Assembly (NCBI GenBank): GCA_949152475.1
Contig: OX424570.1
Location: 2,964,181 to 3,028,180, forward strand
Reading direction: 5' to 3'
DNA length: 64,000 nucleotides
From: Terebella lapidaria
Lineage: Eukaryota > Annelida > Polychaeta > Terebellida > Terebellidae
In this document: piece after piece, positions 51,414-62,166 of the stretch
Numbering within the stretch: position 1 is the first letter of the stretch
Layout: each line of letters begins with the position of its first letter
The notes under the pieces: model-generated
What the model was told of the DNA's origin: nothing
Databases searched by the model: none
Seen by the model: the letters and a program-made list of their open reading frames with translations, nothing else
Position numbers and translations under genes: made by a program

Positions 51414-52393
51414 TCAGTATTGAAACGTTTTTTCTTGGTGTTTGTCAAATGAGTGCTTCACAATGTGGTTAGAGTCTTCAAACTTGGAATGCCAGTTATA
51501 ACACCTGGCGTTGAAGCCGCGAGACGCCATCTGTTGGAAGAAATAATAAGTATAAATGAATAATAGCCAAAAACGAGCCTTAACGGGCCATAAATTTCCA
51601 ATAAAATATCGTTTACTAATCGAGACACCAATATCAGAACTGTTGTCCAATCGGAACAGTATCGTTTACCCACCGGAACATCAATGGTTCAGAAAATCAG
51701 CAAACATTTATTAAAGTTGGAATCAATTTTAAAATCAGCAAAATTTAGCGATCTTGTTTGTCACGCAAATTTGAAACTACATCTCGAGAGAGTCAGGAAT
51801 ATATAGGAAATATGCACAGTTCGACAACAGATACTCAGAAAATTGCTGTTAATCGTGCATGAAAACAGTGGATAGAGAATGACCGGCCTGCCTACATTGC
51901 CGGTTGCCACAGTATCTACACAAATACCAATGACGTCAAGAGACTGTGTGTAGAAATCGCTCGCAAGGCGGGCCGCTTTGAGGGAAAAATGATTTGAATC
52001 TTGATTTGGCAACTCAATTTAGGCACGCAATACACATTTTCAGACCCAAATTTGTACGATATCTCATTCTATAGACAAAATAAAGCTACCGCAGAATGAA
52101 TAAATTTTGTCAATTCTAAAAGTGATTATAGCTTTAATGAGACGAGGTAAAATGTTTCTTTTCGGTGGGGATCATGAAATACACCTTTCTCTTGACTCGT
52201 GTTACTTTTTGTGTGCATCAGACACATATTTACTCATCAGTGTTCATTTGTTCAAAACGGGGTAATTTTCATCGTATTTCACGTCACGAAAACGATATTA
52301 CATCAAGTATAGCAGGTTTGGTCGACACTGAAGACTTTATACAACATTAGCGCATGTTTGTCTATCTTCTGATTAACGATTACACCTATTTTT
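51414..52393. repeat. inner part of the CACTG element's right arm
   Basis: On the minus strand it repeats the left arm's TTGCTGATTTTCTGAACCA and GGTGGGTAAACGATA, then carries about 400 bases (51715-52130) missing from the left arm. A possible acceptor TTCTTCCAACAG precedes the minus-strand ATGGCGTCTCGC at about 51530. That could be a leftover transposase exon, but the frame is short and unidentified. Confidence 0.45.
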
Positions 52394-54189
52394 AGGTTAC
52401 CGGACCTATGGTCCGATAACCTATTGCCATGGCGTTGCGTCCGTCGTCCGTCCGTCCGTCCGTCCGTCGTCCGTCTGTTAACATTTTTATCTTTTTTGTT
52501 TACGGACGAATTTTTCTGAAATTTTGCACAAAAATGCCTAAAAATATTTCGAGAGGGAGTTATTTTTTAGTTTTTTGATTTTCGCATTTTTTTCAAAATG
52601 GCGGCCGTTTTCGTCGAAAAATGCCTGATTTTGGACTTTGGCGGCCATTTTCTCAAAAACTGTTCAGTAACTTTTTTTCTTTTTGATACATAACACTCCT
52701 CATATATACTCCTGTGATGTGTATAAGTTTCGTTGCGCTTGAATGGCTCGAAGTGGGCCATTTTGGGCCAAACTCGGCCCAAATGGGACTTTCCCATGTT
52801 AAATTCTCCTATGCTTTATAATGGGACACATTATGTATTATATCTCACTTAATATTGAGATTAGAGACTAGGAATCAATTTAGGACATATAGGAAATGAT
52901 ATATGCTGAATATTGTCGTGACCTTGAATTTGACCTCTGACCTCGGTTTCAAGGTCAGAGCGGCCGTTTTCGTCGAAAAATGGCCAATTTTGGACTTTGA
53001 CGGTCGTTTTCTCAAAATCTGTTCAGTAACTTTTTTTTGTATTTATGCATAACACTCCTCATATGTACCCCTGTGACATGTATAAATTTCGTTGCCCTTG
53101 AATCGCTCGAAGTGGGCCATTTTGGGCCCAAACTCGGCCCAAATGGGACTTTCCCATGTTAAATTCTCCTATGCTTTATAATGGGACACATTAAGCCATA
53201 ATATCTCACTTAATATTGAGATTAGAGACTAGTATTCAATTGTGGACATATAGGATGCCGAACATTGTCGTGACCTTGAATTTGACCTTTGACCTCGGGT
53301 TCAAGGTCAGAGCACAAAATGGCTAATATCTCGCTTATTATCGACTTTACAGCTTAGGAATCAATTGTGAACATATAGGAAATGATATATGCTGAATATT
53401 CTCGTGACCTTGAATTTGACCTTTGACCTTATTTTCAAGGTCACATGACAAAAATGGCTAATATCTCGCTTATTATCGACTTTACAGCTTAGGAATCAAT
53501 TGTGAACATATAGGAAATGATTTATGCTGAATATTCTCGTGACCTTGAATTTGACCTCTGACCTCGGTTTCAAGGTCAGAGCGGCCGTTTTCGTCGAAAA
53601 ATGGCCAATTTTGGACTTTGACGGTCGTTTTCTCAAAATCTGTTTAGTAACTTTTTTTCTTATTGATGTATTAACTGTACATATTTTGCATATTACTGAA
53701 TATATGTTCTCTTTCCAGTTCTGATTGCGTTATACCTGACATTGCACATTCTTTCACATATACAATCCTTACCATTCGAAGTGTTTGGGGTTCACTTCTT
53801 AATACGTCCCCCGAATGGTTTTGATTGCTATATGTCTATGTGTGTGTAGGTGTCTTTATGTTTCATTTAAGAAAACTTGTATTTCCCCTATTTACCTTCG
53901 TTAATTTCGGAATCAACTACATTTAACACACTGTCTGCCCCTGATGACACCAGTGTGTCTTTGGATAAACTATTTGGTCGGGCTTTGTTTTTATTCCAAA
54001 ATGTTCTATTTTACGTTTGTTTTTGGCATCATCAAAATCTGACTATATGGTTGTAATAGATTGATACTTACATATACATGTTTGCTGGATATTCTCATGA
54101 CTTTGCATTTTGACCAGTGACCTTATTTTCAAGGTCACAGGAATATAAAACATATTTTGTCCGGTAACCTGTCTTAGCCCTTGGGCTAA
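52394..54189 (+). mobile_element. repeat T, younger full-length copy
   Basis: About 1.8 kb inserted into a run of T in the right arm of the CACTG element; the uninterrupted form is visible in the left arm. The left end is a hairpin, AGGTTACCGGACC against GGTCCGATAACCT. The right end has GTCCGGTAACCT (complement of the left end), then the hairpin TTAGCCCTTGGGCTAA, then T6. It contains a (CCGT)n run (52440-52470), about five degenerate tandem units and a nested R copy. No coding frame. The hairpin ends and internal tandem core resemble Helitron-like or other non-autonomous elements of invertebrates; the class is not decided. Confidence 0.6.
53903..54071 (+). repeat. interspersed repeat R, copy nested in repeat T
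   Basis: Carries ACACACTGTCTGCCCCTGAT, GGTCGGGCTTTG and GATTGATACTTA as in the other copies. It interrupts the tandem units of repeat T, so either it inserted later or it is a regular internal part of T. Confidence 0.65.
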
Positions 54190-54662
54190 TTTTTTCATAC
54201 TTTATTGAGGAAAACAACACATACCCCCTTGCAGCTTGGCGTTTCCCAATCGAACATATCGTTTTCCCAACCGAAAAATATCGTTTCCCAATATCCTCTG
54301 CCGAAACGGATTCCGGACAGTGATAATGGTATTTGAACAAACTATTTGAACAGAAAATGGTATTCTTAATCTTGCTTTCACAACATGAATATGTTATAGC
54401 TTATCTATATTACCTAATGGATACTGTGAGGGCACCTGCAAATTTGATTCGAATCCTTAATATAAACAATCTGAACATGTTGAGTAAAGAGATTCGGTCG
54501 TTGTCAAAACAAACCATTCTGTTCTCAAGCTTCTCGGCATTGTTTTGTAAACAAAAGACCAGTTGATATCCAGGGTATAATTTTGTCTACCTTAGTTTGT
54601 TCACTCAAGCGGGAAAATCCATATTGACTAGTTGAGTAGGTATACATGTTACATATCATAAC

Positions 54663-54884
54663 ATGGCCATGATTCGTTTCGTTGGTGCGGCTTCTTTGAT
54701 CAAAGGATATAACCGTTGGGACACATTCAGTATCATAGCGTTCGTGGCTTACCACGACACTTATAAAATTGTGTATCATAATGTTTCAAAACAGAAGCAT
54801 TATGTCGAATTGAGGCTAAACATACCGGGTACTAATGATATCGAGAAAAAATATGAAAAATTTAAAAAAAACAAGGACAACTAA
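54663..54884 (+). CDS. 73-codon open frame, unidentified
   Basis: A plus-strand ATG frame with a hydrophobic start (about residues 1-30) and a lysine-rich tail (about 60-73). The Kozak context (ACATGG) is passable. No family is recognised, and there is no donor at the end. It could be a small gene, a pseudogene fragment or chance; AT-rich tail composition favours chance. Confidence 0.2.
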   Translation: MAMIRFVGAASLIKGYNRWDTFSIIAFVAYHDTYKIVYHNVSKQKHYVELRLNIPGTNDIEKKYEKFKKNKDN

Positions 54885-54941
54885 AGAAGAAATTTTGATA
54901 AAAGGACCCTTGTAGTGTACATGTAGTTGGAAGTGACATTT

Positions 54942-55441
54942 CTGTTGGTGTTAATTGTTCGATAGCTGACAATTATTTAATTTTGTCTAGGGTACAAAAA
55001 GACTATTTTCACTTGTAGATAATCCCCATCAAGCGAAAAAGACGAGATAATATTTATTCTATGATATAGAGCGCACCATCTGACGAGTACACCAAACAGT
55101 TAACTAAGATTAACTTTTTTTCAGATCTTTGCACAAAAATTTCGCTAAGTTATAATTCCTTTTAGAGTGCTTACATGTTTATGATTTCAACCTGTTGGTG
55201 TTAATTGTTCGATAGCTGACAATTATTTAATTTTGTCTAGGGTACAAAAAGACTATTTTCACTTGTAGATAATCCCCATCAAGCGAAAAAGACGAGATAA
55301 TATTTATTCTATGATATAGAGCGCACCATCTGGCGAGTACACCAAACAGTTAACTAAGATTAACTTTTTTTCAGATCTTTGCACAAAAATTTCGCTAAGT
55401 TATAATTCCTTTTAGAGTGCTTACATGTTTATGATTTCAAC
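54942..55441. repeat. 250 bp perfect tandem duplication
   Basis: CTGTTGGTGTTAATTG starts copies at 54942 and 55192. The two 250-base units differ at about one position (CTGACGAG / CTGGCGAG), so the duplication is very recent, or is an assembly artefact. Confidence 0.92.
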
Positions 55442-57032
55442 CTACATGTATCAGCTTATCAATTAATAAACTGAACGTACTGAGCAACCGACAGTTCCTG
55501 AAACGTCAATAACAATTCATTTATAGCCCCGAGATCGCCTCTCACAAACCAACATAGATTATTGATACTGCTTTCATTACGGTATTGACATATATTAGGG
55601 AACGCCCAAACCCATAGGATTGACAAGATGCGGTAGAAACATGAATAATCCAACTACACAAATTTACATGATTAAGAATGACGCAAAACAACAGACTACC
55701 CATCAAAATAATAAAAATGGCACATATTGGCGTTTATAGTTAGTGCAACGAGAAAACGCCTTTTGTTTGGATCAATTTCACAATTTTATTACATATTCAC
55801 TGTGTAATTTAACCATAACGTCCCATATTTACAACCGTTTTATGGATCATGCAGATTGGCTCACAATACATTATAATTTTTTTTTATGTAACCATATGTT
55901 ATTTTATGTTGTTGTTGACATTTTCCATTGGAGCAACTCGCATTTTGTTTTGTATGCAACAGTACAATGACATGTATATCTTGGATATATTGGAAAACGA
56001 AGCCAATTGCCACGTGCTGGAATCATCGACTTCTATACTGAAACATTATCCGTAATTTTGTACGACTTTATCTTAACATTCCTGTATAGTTGAGTATTAC
56101 CAAAGAAAACTGAGATCTTTAATTGGTCGCACATTTTTAGTTTAACTGGAACGGATTGAGGGAGAAACATTTCACGTGATAACCGAAATTTGGGATTTGC
56201 GAACCAAGCTTTTGTATTACTCATAATTGAACAGAATCAATGTCACATTCCTGTATTGATTTTATTAACGTTGCGTGCATATGACATTAAAGACTTCCAC
56301 GTGTGATTGTATGTGCATGTTTCCTTATCTCAACAAAATTCATGGTTGATTTGGTTCAATGACATTTGTTTCGCTCGCGTATGTTTGCGTTGGTTTTGAC
56401 TCCGGAGATTTCGAATCACTTCATTTGTAATGGTATTTTCGCTACTTAATCTCGGGCAAATCATGATATATGCGATCACAAAAAAATAACATCTAGATCG
56501 AGATTATCGATTTCCACCAGGGATAATGTTCCTGTTTTGAAATCGGAATTAATCACTCGGCTGCAGTCCAAGATGGAACGTATCATGTAATACTCAGAAC
56601 TGGATTTTCATACTTAATTCATTGACGGGATTTGATACGATATATAGGCCTATATATTTCACACACAAGAAACAAAAATACATGTAGTACACAAATTAGT
56701 TCCGTTGCCTTCAGTAGAGAGAGGAGCAGAATTGTTTTGAGAACCTTTTCTATCATAACTTCTGGAACAGCGTTGGATCCCTCGGTCAAAAGGACATGTG
56801 CGTGATGACAACCATCTCTTAGACGGTAGATGTGTATATTTGGAGATTAATGATATAGCCCTGTCCTCTTAATGTAATGCTGTCCGCGGCGACAGAAAGC
56901 TTCCATAAAAAGTATGGACAGAGTAGAAATCCATGGCAAAAAGGAAAACCTTGGCATAATTTGTCCAGGTAGTTGCAAAGAGGAAAGTGAGACGTCGGAT
57001 GAGGCCTTTGCAAGGATTCCGTGATAACAAGC
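55442..57032. other. no gene seen
   Basis: AT-rich sequence with short chance frames and no recognised repeat. Confidence 0.4.
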
Positions 57033-57033
57033 T

Positions 57034-57081
<48 letters not shown>
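57033..57081. repeat. CT microsatellite
   Basis: About 24 CT dinucleotides with one interruption. It lies about 550 bases upstream of the 57639 first-exon candidate; CT/GA tracts are common near animal promoters, which is only suggestive here. Confidence 0.95.
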
Positions 57082-57082
<1 letters not shown>

Positions 57083-57239
57083 AGTCGACACACCTTACTG
57101 GAAATCAGATGCTGCAGCAGCAAGGACTCGCAGGGTTTAGTCATGTGAAAATACCTGCTTTGAACGACGAGAAGCTGATTTGCAGTGACATTAAAAACGT
57201 CTAGGGCTTATCCGGCTCCGTGAAAAGACGTCACCTTTC

Positions 57240-57638
57240 CGTGGGTGGGGGGGGGGGGAAGCTTTGACATCGGGTGGAGAGCTCGGAATGGATTTGCGAA
57301 TGTGATTTTTCCACAGATGTAGATGGTCGTTTTCAATCAGCCCCTGAGCCACATCGCCGAGTCTGCAGCGGCGGCAATATTATAAATTTATCACGATTTT
57401 GTGCTGAGCCGGCCACCTGTTTCCCCACCACGACTTTGAGGCTGCAAGCAGGGAGATAGGGCAGGGGTGGGGTAGGGGTGGAATCACGCAGGTATCGCGC
57501 TGGCAACGGGCGAGCAGGACACATGTCAGGGTCTAGGTTGAGTTTTTCAATCGCCTTGACGTGTTTTAAAGGCGTCGCTGTGCTGTAACACTGGATGGGG
57601 ACAGCTTGCACGGCGTATAGTCCGTGTAAGGCCGGAGC
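57240..57638 (+). promoter_or_regulatory. GC-rich putative promoter
   Basis: About 400 bases with clearly more G+C and CpG than the window average, directly before a short ATG exon candidate with a strong donor. It includes a G12 run at 57247 and CpG-containing words through 57620. Frames on both strands here reflect composition. The promoter role is inferred from composition and position. Confidence 0.4.
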
Positions 57639-57683
57639 ATGGCTAGAGACGGAGATGATGTTAGCTGGAAAGACCCTTTCAAG
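57639..57683 (+). CDS. first-exon candidate 4 (MARDGDDVSWKDPFK)
   Basis: The ATG follows CCGGAGC. Fifteen codons (MARDGDDVSWKDPFK) end at AAG|GTGAGT, an excellent donor, in phase 0. It is not a paralogue of the MLH-type exons but shares strand and phase with them. The short acidic/basic peptide behind a CpG-rich stretch is a typical constitutive first exon. The protein is unidentified. Confidence 0.42.
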
Positions 57684-57689
57684 GTGAGT

Positions 57690-58658
57690 TTAAAACATAT
57701 AACACAGATCGATAGATATTGGAAGAGCTGCTCAGCATTTTGACCTTAATTCCAATACATGGTTCAATAAACATTACATGGTTAAGTTTGGTCCGTTCTT
57801 GTAGATTTCACTTCCATTTTCAATTGGGGGATTTTCACTTCAAATTAATTCACAATGATAACTACCGTATTATACGAGCCCCCTCTGTTGCGGAATGTTT
57901 TTTTCATGTTCTTCACTCCATAACTGTTCTTATTTTCTTACAGCAAGATCTTATTATATTGTTTCAAGCATCATATTAGCGTCATATCATTCCCAAATAA
58001 GATTCCTCAAATATGTCCATTACATTCGCATATATTCACGAGTGCTCAATTTTCGCATTAGAGTGCCACTCTCCTATCAGACCCAATATGGTACAGATCA
58101 TCAATTCATTGAGTATAAAACCATTGGTTGACGAATCCAGTTGCTCTCAGAATGATGCATGTATTTCCCGATTCCTTATGGCTAGAGTGAACAAAAAGCC
58201 AGTTCATTCCGCCTGCAATCACGTGTGGAATATGTGTGGTACATCCCATATCATCAGATAGCAATTACGATCCTGATTTAGGGACAAACTCGTAATGAAC
58301 GTAAAGACAGCGTCTCCACTGACTACAAGCGATAACTTTGAACACACAACATGATCACACTATCATAATTATTTACTTGAATGTATCTATCGAAGTCATC
58401 CACATGAAGGTAGGATTCAAAATATCCATATAATTTGTTTCATTAATTCATTCATCCATTTAATTTCGTTTATTTTTCATTTTATTTAAAAGTACGTCAT
58501 GTTGTGCGAATGCTGCGTCATTTGAATCGTGCCATGTGTGTGTAAAAATAGTCTGGAGTCTAGAAAATGCCAGCGATTTCTTTGGAATCTAAAAAAGCTG
58601 ATCTTGGGTGACCTAAAGCCACGTGCGGGGAAGTGAAGTAGTGTCGTCTTTTATCACC
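57690..58658. other. intron-like sequence, no gene
   Basis: AT-rich with chance frames; CCACGTGCGGGG near 58619 lies just before candidate 5. Confidence 0.4.
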
Positions 58659-58724
58659 ATGATAACCAGAAGTGCCGCTATCGAAGTGGTGGCAGGAATT
58701 GAAAAGGGTGACGCTCAGTCTGAG
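58659..58724 (+). CDS. first-exon candidate 5 (MITRSAAIEVVAGIEKG)
   Basis: The ATG has a very good context (TATCACCATG). Twenty-two codons end at GAG|GTGAAA in phase 0, with the peptide running MITRSAAIEVVAGIEKG to an acidic end DAQSE. The final Glu codon split at GAG|GT is shared with the MLH exons and candidate 6. The donor is moderate. If it is not spliced, the frame stops five codons later. Confidence 0.35.
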
Positions 58725-58861
58725 GTGAAATCTGCGAGATAAAAATTCGACCTAGGCAGTAACAGGAGTTCATTTGTCAACTTGCCAATAACTTGTCAAA
58801 TTAACGAGGAGAAGGTTTTACTCGTGTGTGAAATTTTCATTTTGGACAAAAAAAAAATTTT

Positions 58862-58960
58862 GCCTTGTCGTTTTGAAGAAGAAGAAAAAGAAGAAGAACA
58901 ATTTTGAGTAAGAAGGTGAAAAAGAAGAGATCAAAAAACAACAAGAAAAGAAACGATGAG
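58862..58960. repeat. GAA-rich low-complexity tract
   Basis: GAAGAAGAAGAAAAAGAAG and similar purine runs. The lysine-rich frame here has no ATG in a credible position and is composition-driven. Confidence 0.7.
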
Positions 58961-59152
58961 TTGAAGCAAGAAAAAATAACAAAAAGTTGGAATGACTTAA
59001 ACTTTAACTGTGCAACACCATTTCTTCAAAAAGATTATTATACCTGTGTTGTTTTCTGCAGTCTCTATGAAAATCTGTTTAGCTGTTGAATATTTGCCAC
59101 AGCCTGGGGTCATCTTTCACGTGGTACAGTATACCAACCATGTCTCTCGTTA

Positions 59153-60494
59153 GGGGCCGGTCATTATTTATCGGGTGGGGGGGTTGGATGGATTTTCCGA
59201 GAAATGAGTTTTCAAAGTTTGACCCCCCCACCGATATTGAAAAACAATGTATGACCCCCCCCCACCAAGATCAAAAATAAAAGTGTGACCCCCCCAATCC
59301 CGAAGTACATATACAAGGCCATAATACGCAATTGATGACAATTATAAGGAACCAGTATGATATCTAAATGGTATTTTTACACTTCATTCACATCTCTATT
59401 AAAAAATTTGTGACTTTTGTCGCAATTTCTTTTTCTTATAACGTAAGAGGATATTATGAATTTGTGCCATTACAACTGATTTAGTTATTATTTGTGGGCA
59501 AATTATATTGGTATGGTAATGACAGCCTCCGAGTGAACTCGGAAAAATTATGACTCTTCCACATATCATTGATGAATCAGGCCATCCTGGACTGGTACTT
59601 TCCCGACCTTGAATCAAATCTGTGTTGGCTCCATGATAGTTCATGCTCCGAACGTGGGTATTATCCCACGTTCGGAGCATGAACTAGCTCCATGATGGGT
59701 TCATAATGTTCCATGATGATCCGCGATTGTCTAGAAATGTCCTGGCCACCAAGAAAGTCAGGTAAATCAGATTCACTATATCGTCATCTGCGACGATCCA
59801 GGACTATTTTGCAATCCTGGATGGAAATGTCCATATTTTGTTCATGGTGGTCCAGGACAGTCCTGAGCTCATCGAGAATTATCCTCAGTGGCCTATGTTC
59901 CTGAGTTGGCAACGTGTTGAGTGGAAAATCGGTCTGTGGTTTTGACATGCTGGTTCGGGGTCATTGGATGTTATGGCATGTTGGTCAGCATGGTATGGGC
60001 CGGGTGATCCATTGTTAGTCTGTGACAGTGCCCTGCATGTTGATCATCCTGACTGGCACCCTATTCAGCTTCAGTGCTGCTGTGTTCTACTAAGGTCCAT
60101 AGTTGATCCGTGGTGACAGTGTTTCAGTCTGTGGGTGATGAGCGGTTGTCGATTCACGACATCTCCTGATTTTGGGTGTTCCTGGATGGTCCTTTCTAGG
60201 ATCAAATTTTGGCGGAACTATAGTTTCACTGATAATGTGACAAAAGGATGGTTTCCAAATGCTGTATACTCCAGTGAACCATCAGTCCAGGTTGAGTGGA
60301 TTGTTTTCACCCAATTCTCTATTTCAATATAAAATTTTCCTCAAATTAACTAAAATTCGAACTCCGACCCCCCCAGTTCCATTGAAAATAAAAGTATGAC
60401 CCCCCCCCCCCCCCCCCCAATAATGTTGAAAATGAAAGTGTGACCCCCCCAGTTTTTACCCAACCCCCCCACCTGATAAATAATGACCGGCCCC
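59153..60494 (-). mobile_element. non-autonomous PIF/Harbinger-type DNA transposon, copy 2
   Basis: The inverted copy of 46863-48197, 1342 bp, flanked by TTA (59150-59152 and 60495-60497). Copies differ mainly in G/C-run length and a few substitutions. The same internal palindrome is present near 59640-59690 with its direct repeats. The different flanks and separate TWA duplications show two independent insertions rather than a segmental inversion. Confidence 0.88.
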
Positions 60495-60497
60495 TTA

Positions 60498-61438
60498 TAT
60501 CCGGGGACTGTTCTCCTGCAATGCTGTACTAGTATTCAATGCAATTACCATGATTACCCGTCTGAAATCAGATGGCCCCAAACGGATATCTTTTGGATCT
60601 CTTTGAAAAGTACTCTGGCGTCAACTGTTGTCCGTTTCGTGTGAAAAATGGATAATTGGGCATGTAGATGTGTAATTGTAATCTGCCATGTTGCTTTCTC
60701 GATTTTTCAAGGAAAGTGAACCCATGTTTTTTTTTGCACATTGTCACACTGATTACGTAGCAATCTCATACTTCCCGCTTCTCGTATTTACACATCAAAC
60801 ACACTCTAACTCTTATGGTTATTGACAGCGGCGCGTACCAGGCATATACATATATACATATATGTCAAATGCTTGTAAACCCTGCAGCCACGGCATAGGT
60901 CTAGCACTGAAAACGGACAACGCTCGAGTGGACATATAGGCCTACATAGTATGTTTATACAGAGATACAATATACATACCTTGAGTGACATGTGTTTATA
61001 TATATATATAAGTTGTCAACTTTCCTATACGTTGAGAAGCTAGGCGGTTACATACATGTATGTAGTTGCGAGGATATATATAGTGAAATAGAATGACAGG
61101 CAGGCCTTGTGTATTAGGCACGAATAAAAGTTTAAAGTTGACCGAGTGCACATGCGGTGGATTTCATACAGTGCATCAGATACACGGGATTCCCAGGAGT
61201 TAGGTCGTTGATACAATCATTCGACCTGTGTCGTGGGGCCATTATTATCTCGTATTGATTTAGTTTTAATCCCTCGGATAATTCACAGCTGTTTTGATTG
61301 AGGTACAATGTCAAAATAAGCAGCCTTGATATTCGAAGAGCACGGCTTTGTTGCAATATACACTGGGTATTAATGTGTGGATGACCATTTGGCCAGAAAA
61401 GTTTATATTAGGCTAATAGCTGACACCTCGCCTATCGA
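60498..61438. promoter_or_regulatory. region upstream of first-exon candidate 6
   Basis: AT-rich with (TA)n and TACATGTATG words. No frame is supported. Promoter function is inferred only from position. Confidence 0.2.
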
Positions 61439-61549
61439 ATGGAAGGATTGACCAGTGAAGATGATAGTATGGGGCGGAAAACACGTAACAGCAAGGGATT
61501 TGTTTATTTCAAGACGCACACGGTGGATACGGTATTCAATGACATGGAG
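61439..61549 (+). CDS. first-exon candidate 6 (MEGLTSEDDSMGRKTR)
   Basis: The ATG follows TATCGA. Thirty-seven codons end at GAG|GTAATT in phase 0. The peptide starts acidic and Ser-rich (MEGLTSEDDSMG), becomes basic (RKTRNSKG) and ends in FNDME. Even amino-acid composition and a phase-0 GAG|GT end fit the series. It is not clearly paralogous to the others. No family is recognised. Confidence 0.4.
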
Positions 61550-61967
61550 GTAATTGTGCTGTAATAATAAAAATCATAATGATAGTCAAACTTTTACATT
61601 CATTGATTTTTTTTTCTTTAATTTGGAGATACTATTTGTTTTTAAAATCTATTACAACAATTGCAAATAACGCAATATATAAAACGTTTGTATTCGAAGA
61701 CTAAATTTTACTGTTCACTGTTTTGCAAAAACATATTTTACAATGCTCATAGCATATTATGCAAAACATGTGGGTACACGTTCTTACTTAAGAAATTATG
61801 TATAAATTCAGGGATCAATGCGTTGATTATTCAATGTCAAAATCCATGCGTTGATTATTCAATGTCAAAATCCATCACTACATTGCTACCAATTAATGAT
61901 CTAAATCATGATTTAGCTCATTGACTACTACCGCGCGGTGCTGACACCTGGCGAATGAAAATTGCAC
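61550..61967. other. intron-like; 28 bp tandem duplication at 61820-61875
   Basis: GCGTTGATTATTCAATGTCA occurs at 61820 and 61848, two copies with a 28-base period. Otherwise AT-rich, no gene. Confidence 0.6.
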
Positions 61968-61985
61968 GAAAACGAAAGTGAAAGA
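61968..61985 (+). promoter_or_regulatory. IRF/ISRE-like box
   Basis: GAAAACGAAAGTGAAAGA has three GAAA cores at exact six-base spacing, the pattern bound by interferon regulatory factors. It lies about 130 bases before a possible exon and about 420 bases after candidate 6. Function is inferred from the motif only. Confidence 0.4.
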
Positions 61986-62100
61986 GCAAGTGCTTGGGGA
62001 AAACCAACTTTAAAGCTTCATGAGTAACGAACTTTTTTCTCTGCAAGTTTACAAGTTTTATGTGTTTTCATCCACAAAATGACAGTCGGCTTAGGTTTGA

Positions 62101-62166
62101 ATGATGGTCAAACACGCTGTCTGTATCTGGGATAGAGTAATACTGTTACAGTCGGCAGGAATAGAT
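62101..62166 (+). CDS. weak first-exon candidate 7
   Basis: ATGATGG opens 22 codons ending at GAT|GTAAGT, a good donor, phase 0. A stop lies directly before the ATG, and the final codon is not GAG as in most of the series. Another ATG (62079) in a different frame precedes it. Kept because of the donor and the IRF-like box upstream, but it may be chance. Confidence 0.2.

Larger units (their letters stand above)
49248..54322. mobile_element. CACTG-ended DNA transposon, interrupted, non-autonomous
   Basis: The ends read CACTGTCCGGAATCCGTTTC inward from both sides (49248 and 54322) and match for about 130 bases, flanked by ATAAT on each side (49243-49247, 54323-54327). Near each end TTGGGAAACG(A/C) is repeated three times, like subterminal protein-binding repeats. 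Further inside, 49375-49650 is the inverse of about 52120-52390. CACTG ends with subterminal repeats suggest EnSpm/CACTA-like or another cut-and-paste family; the duplication length does not settle it. A repeat with 134 bp units has entered it twice. No transposase is seen; a short frame (51414-51650, minus) may be a remnant. Confidence 0.7.

Noticed and set aside
58904-59089. Lysine-rich frame as a small nuclear protein
   Set aside because: It starts without an ATG and follows a GAA low-complexity tract, so composition explains it.
34052-61549. Naming the gene behind the alternative first exons
   Set aside because: Many animal genes have phase-0 alternative first exons and none of the peptides matches a family I can name with confidence, so no symbol is given.
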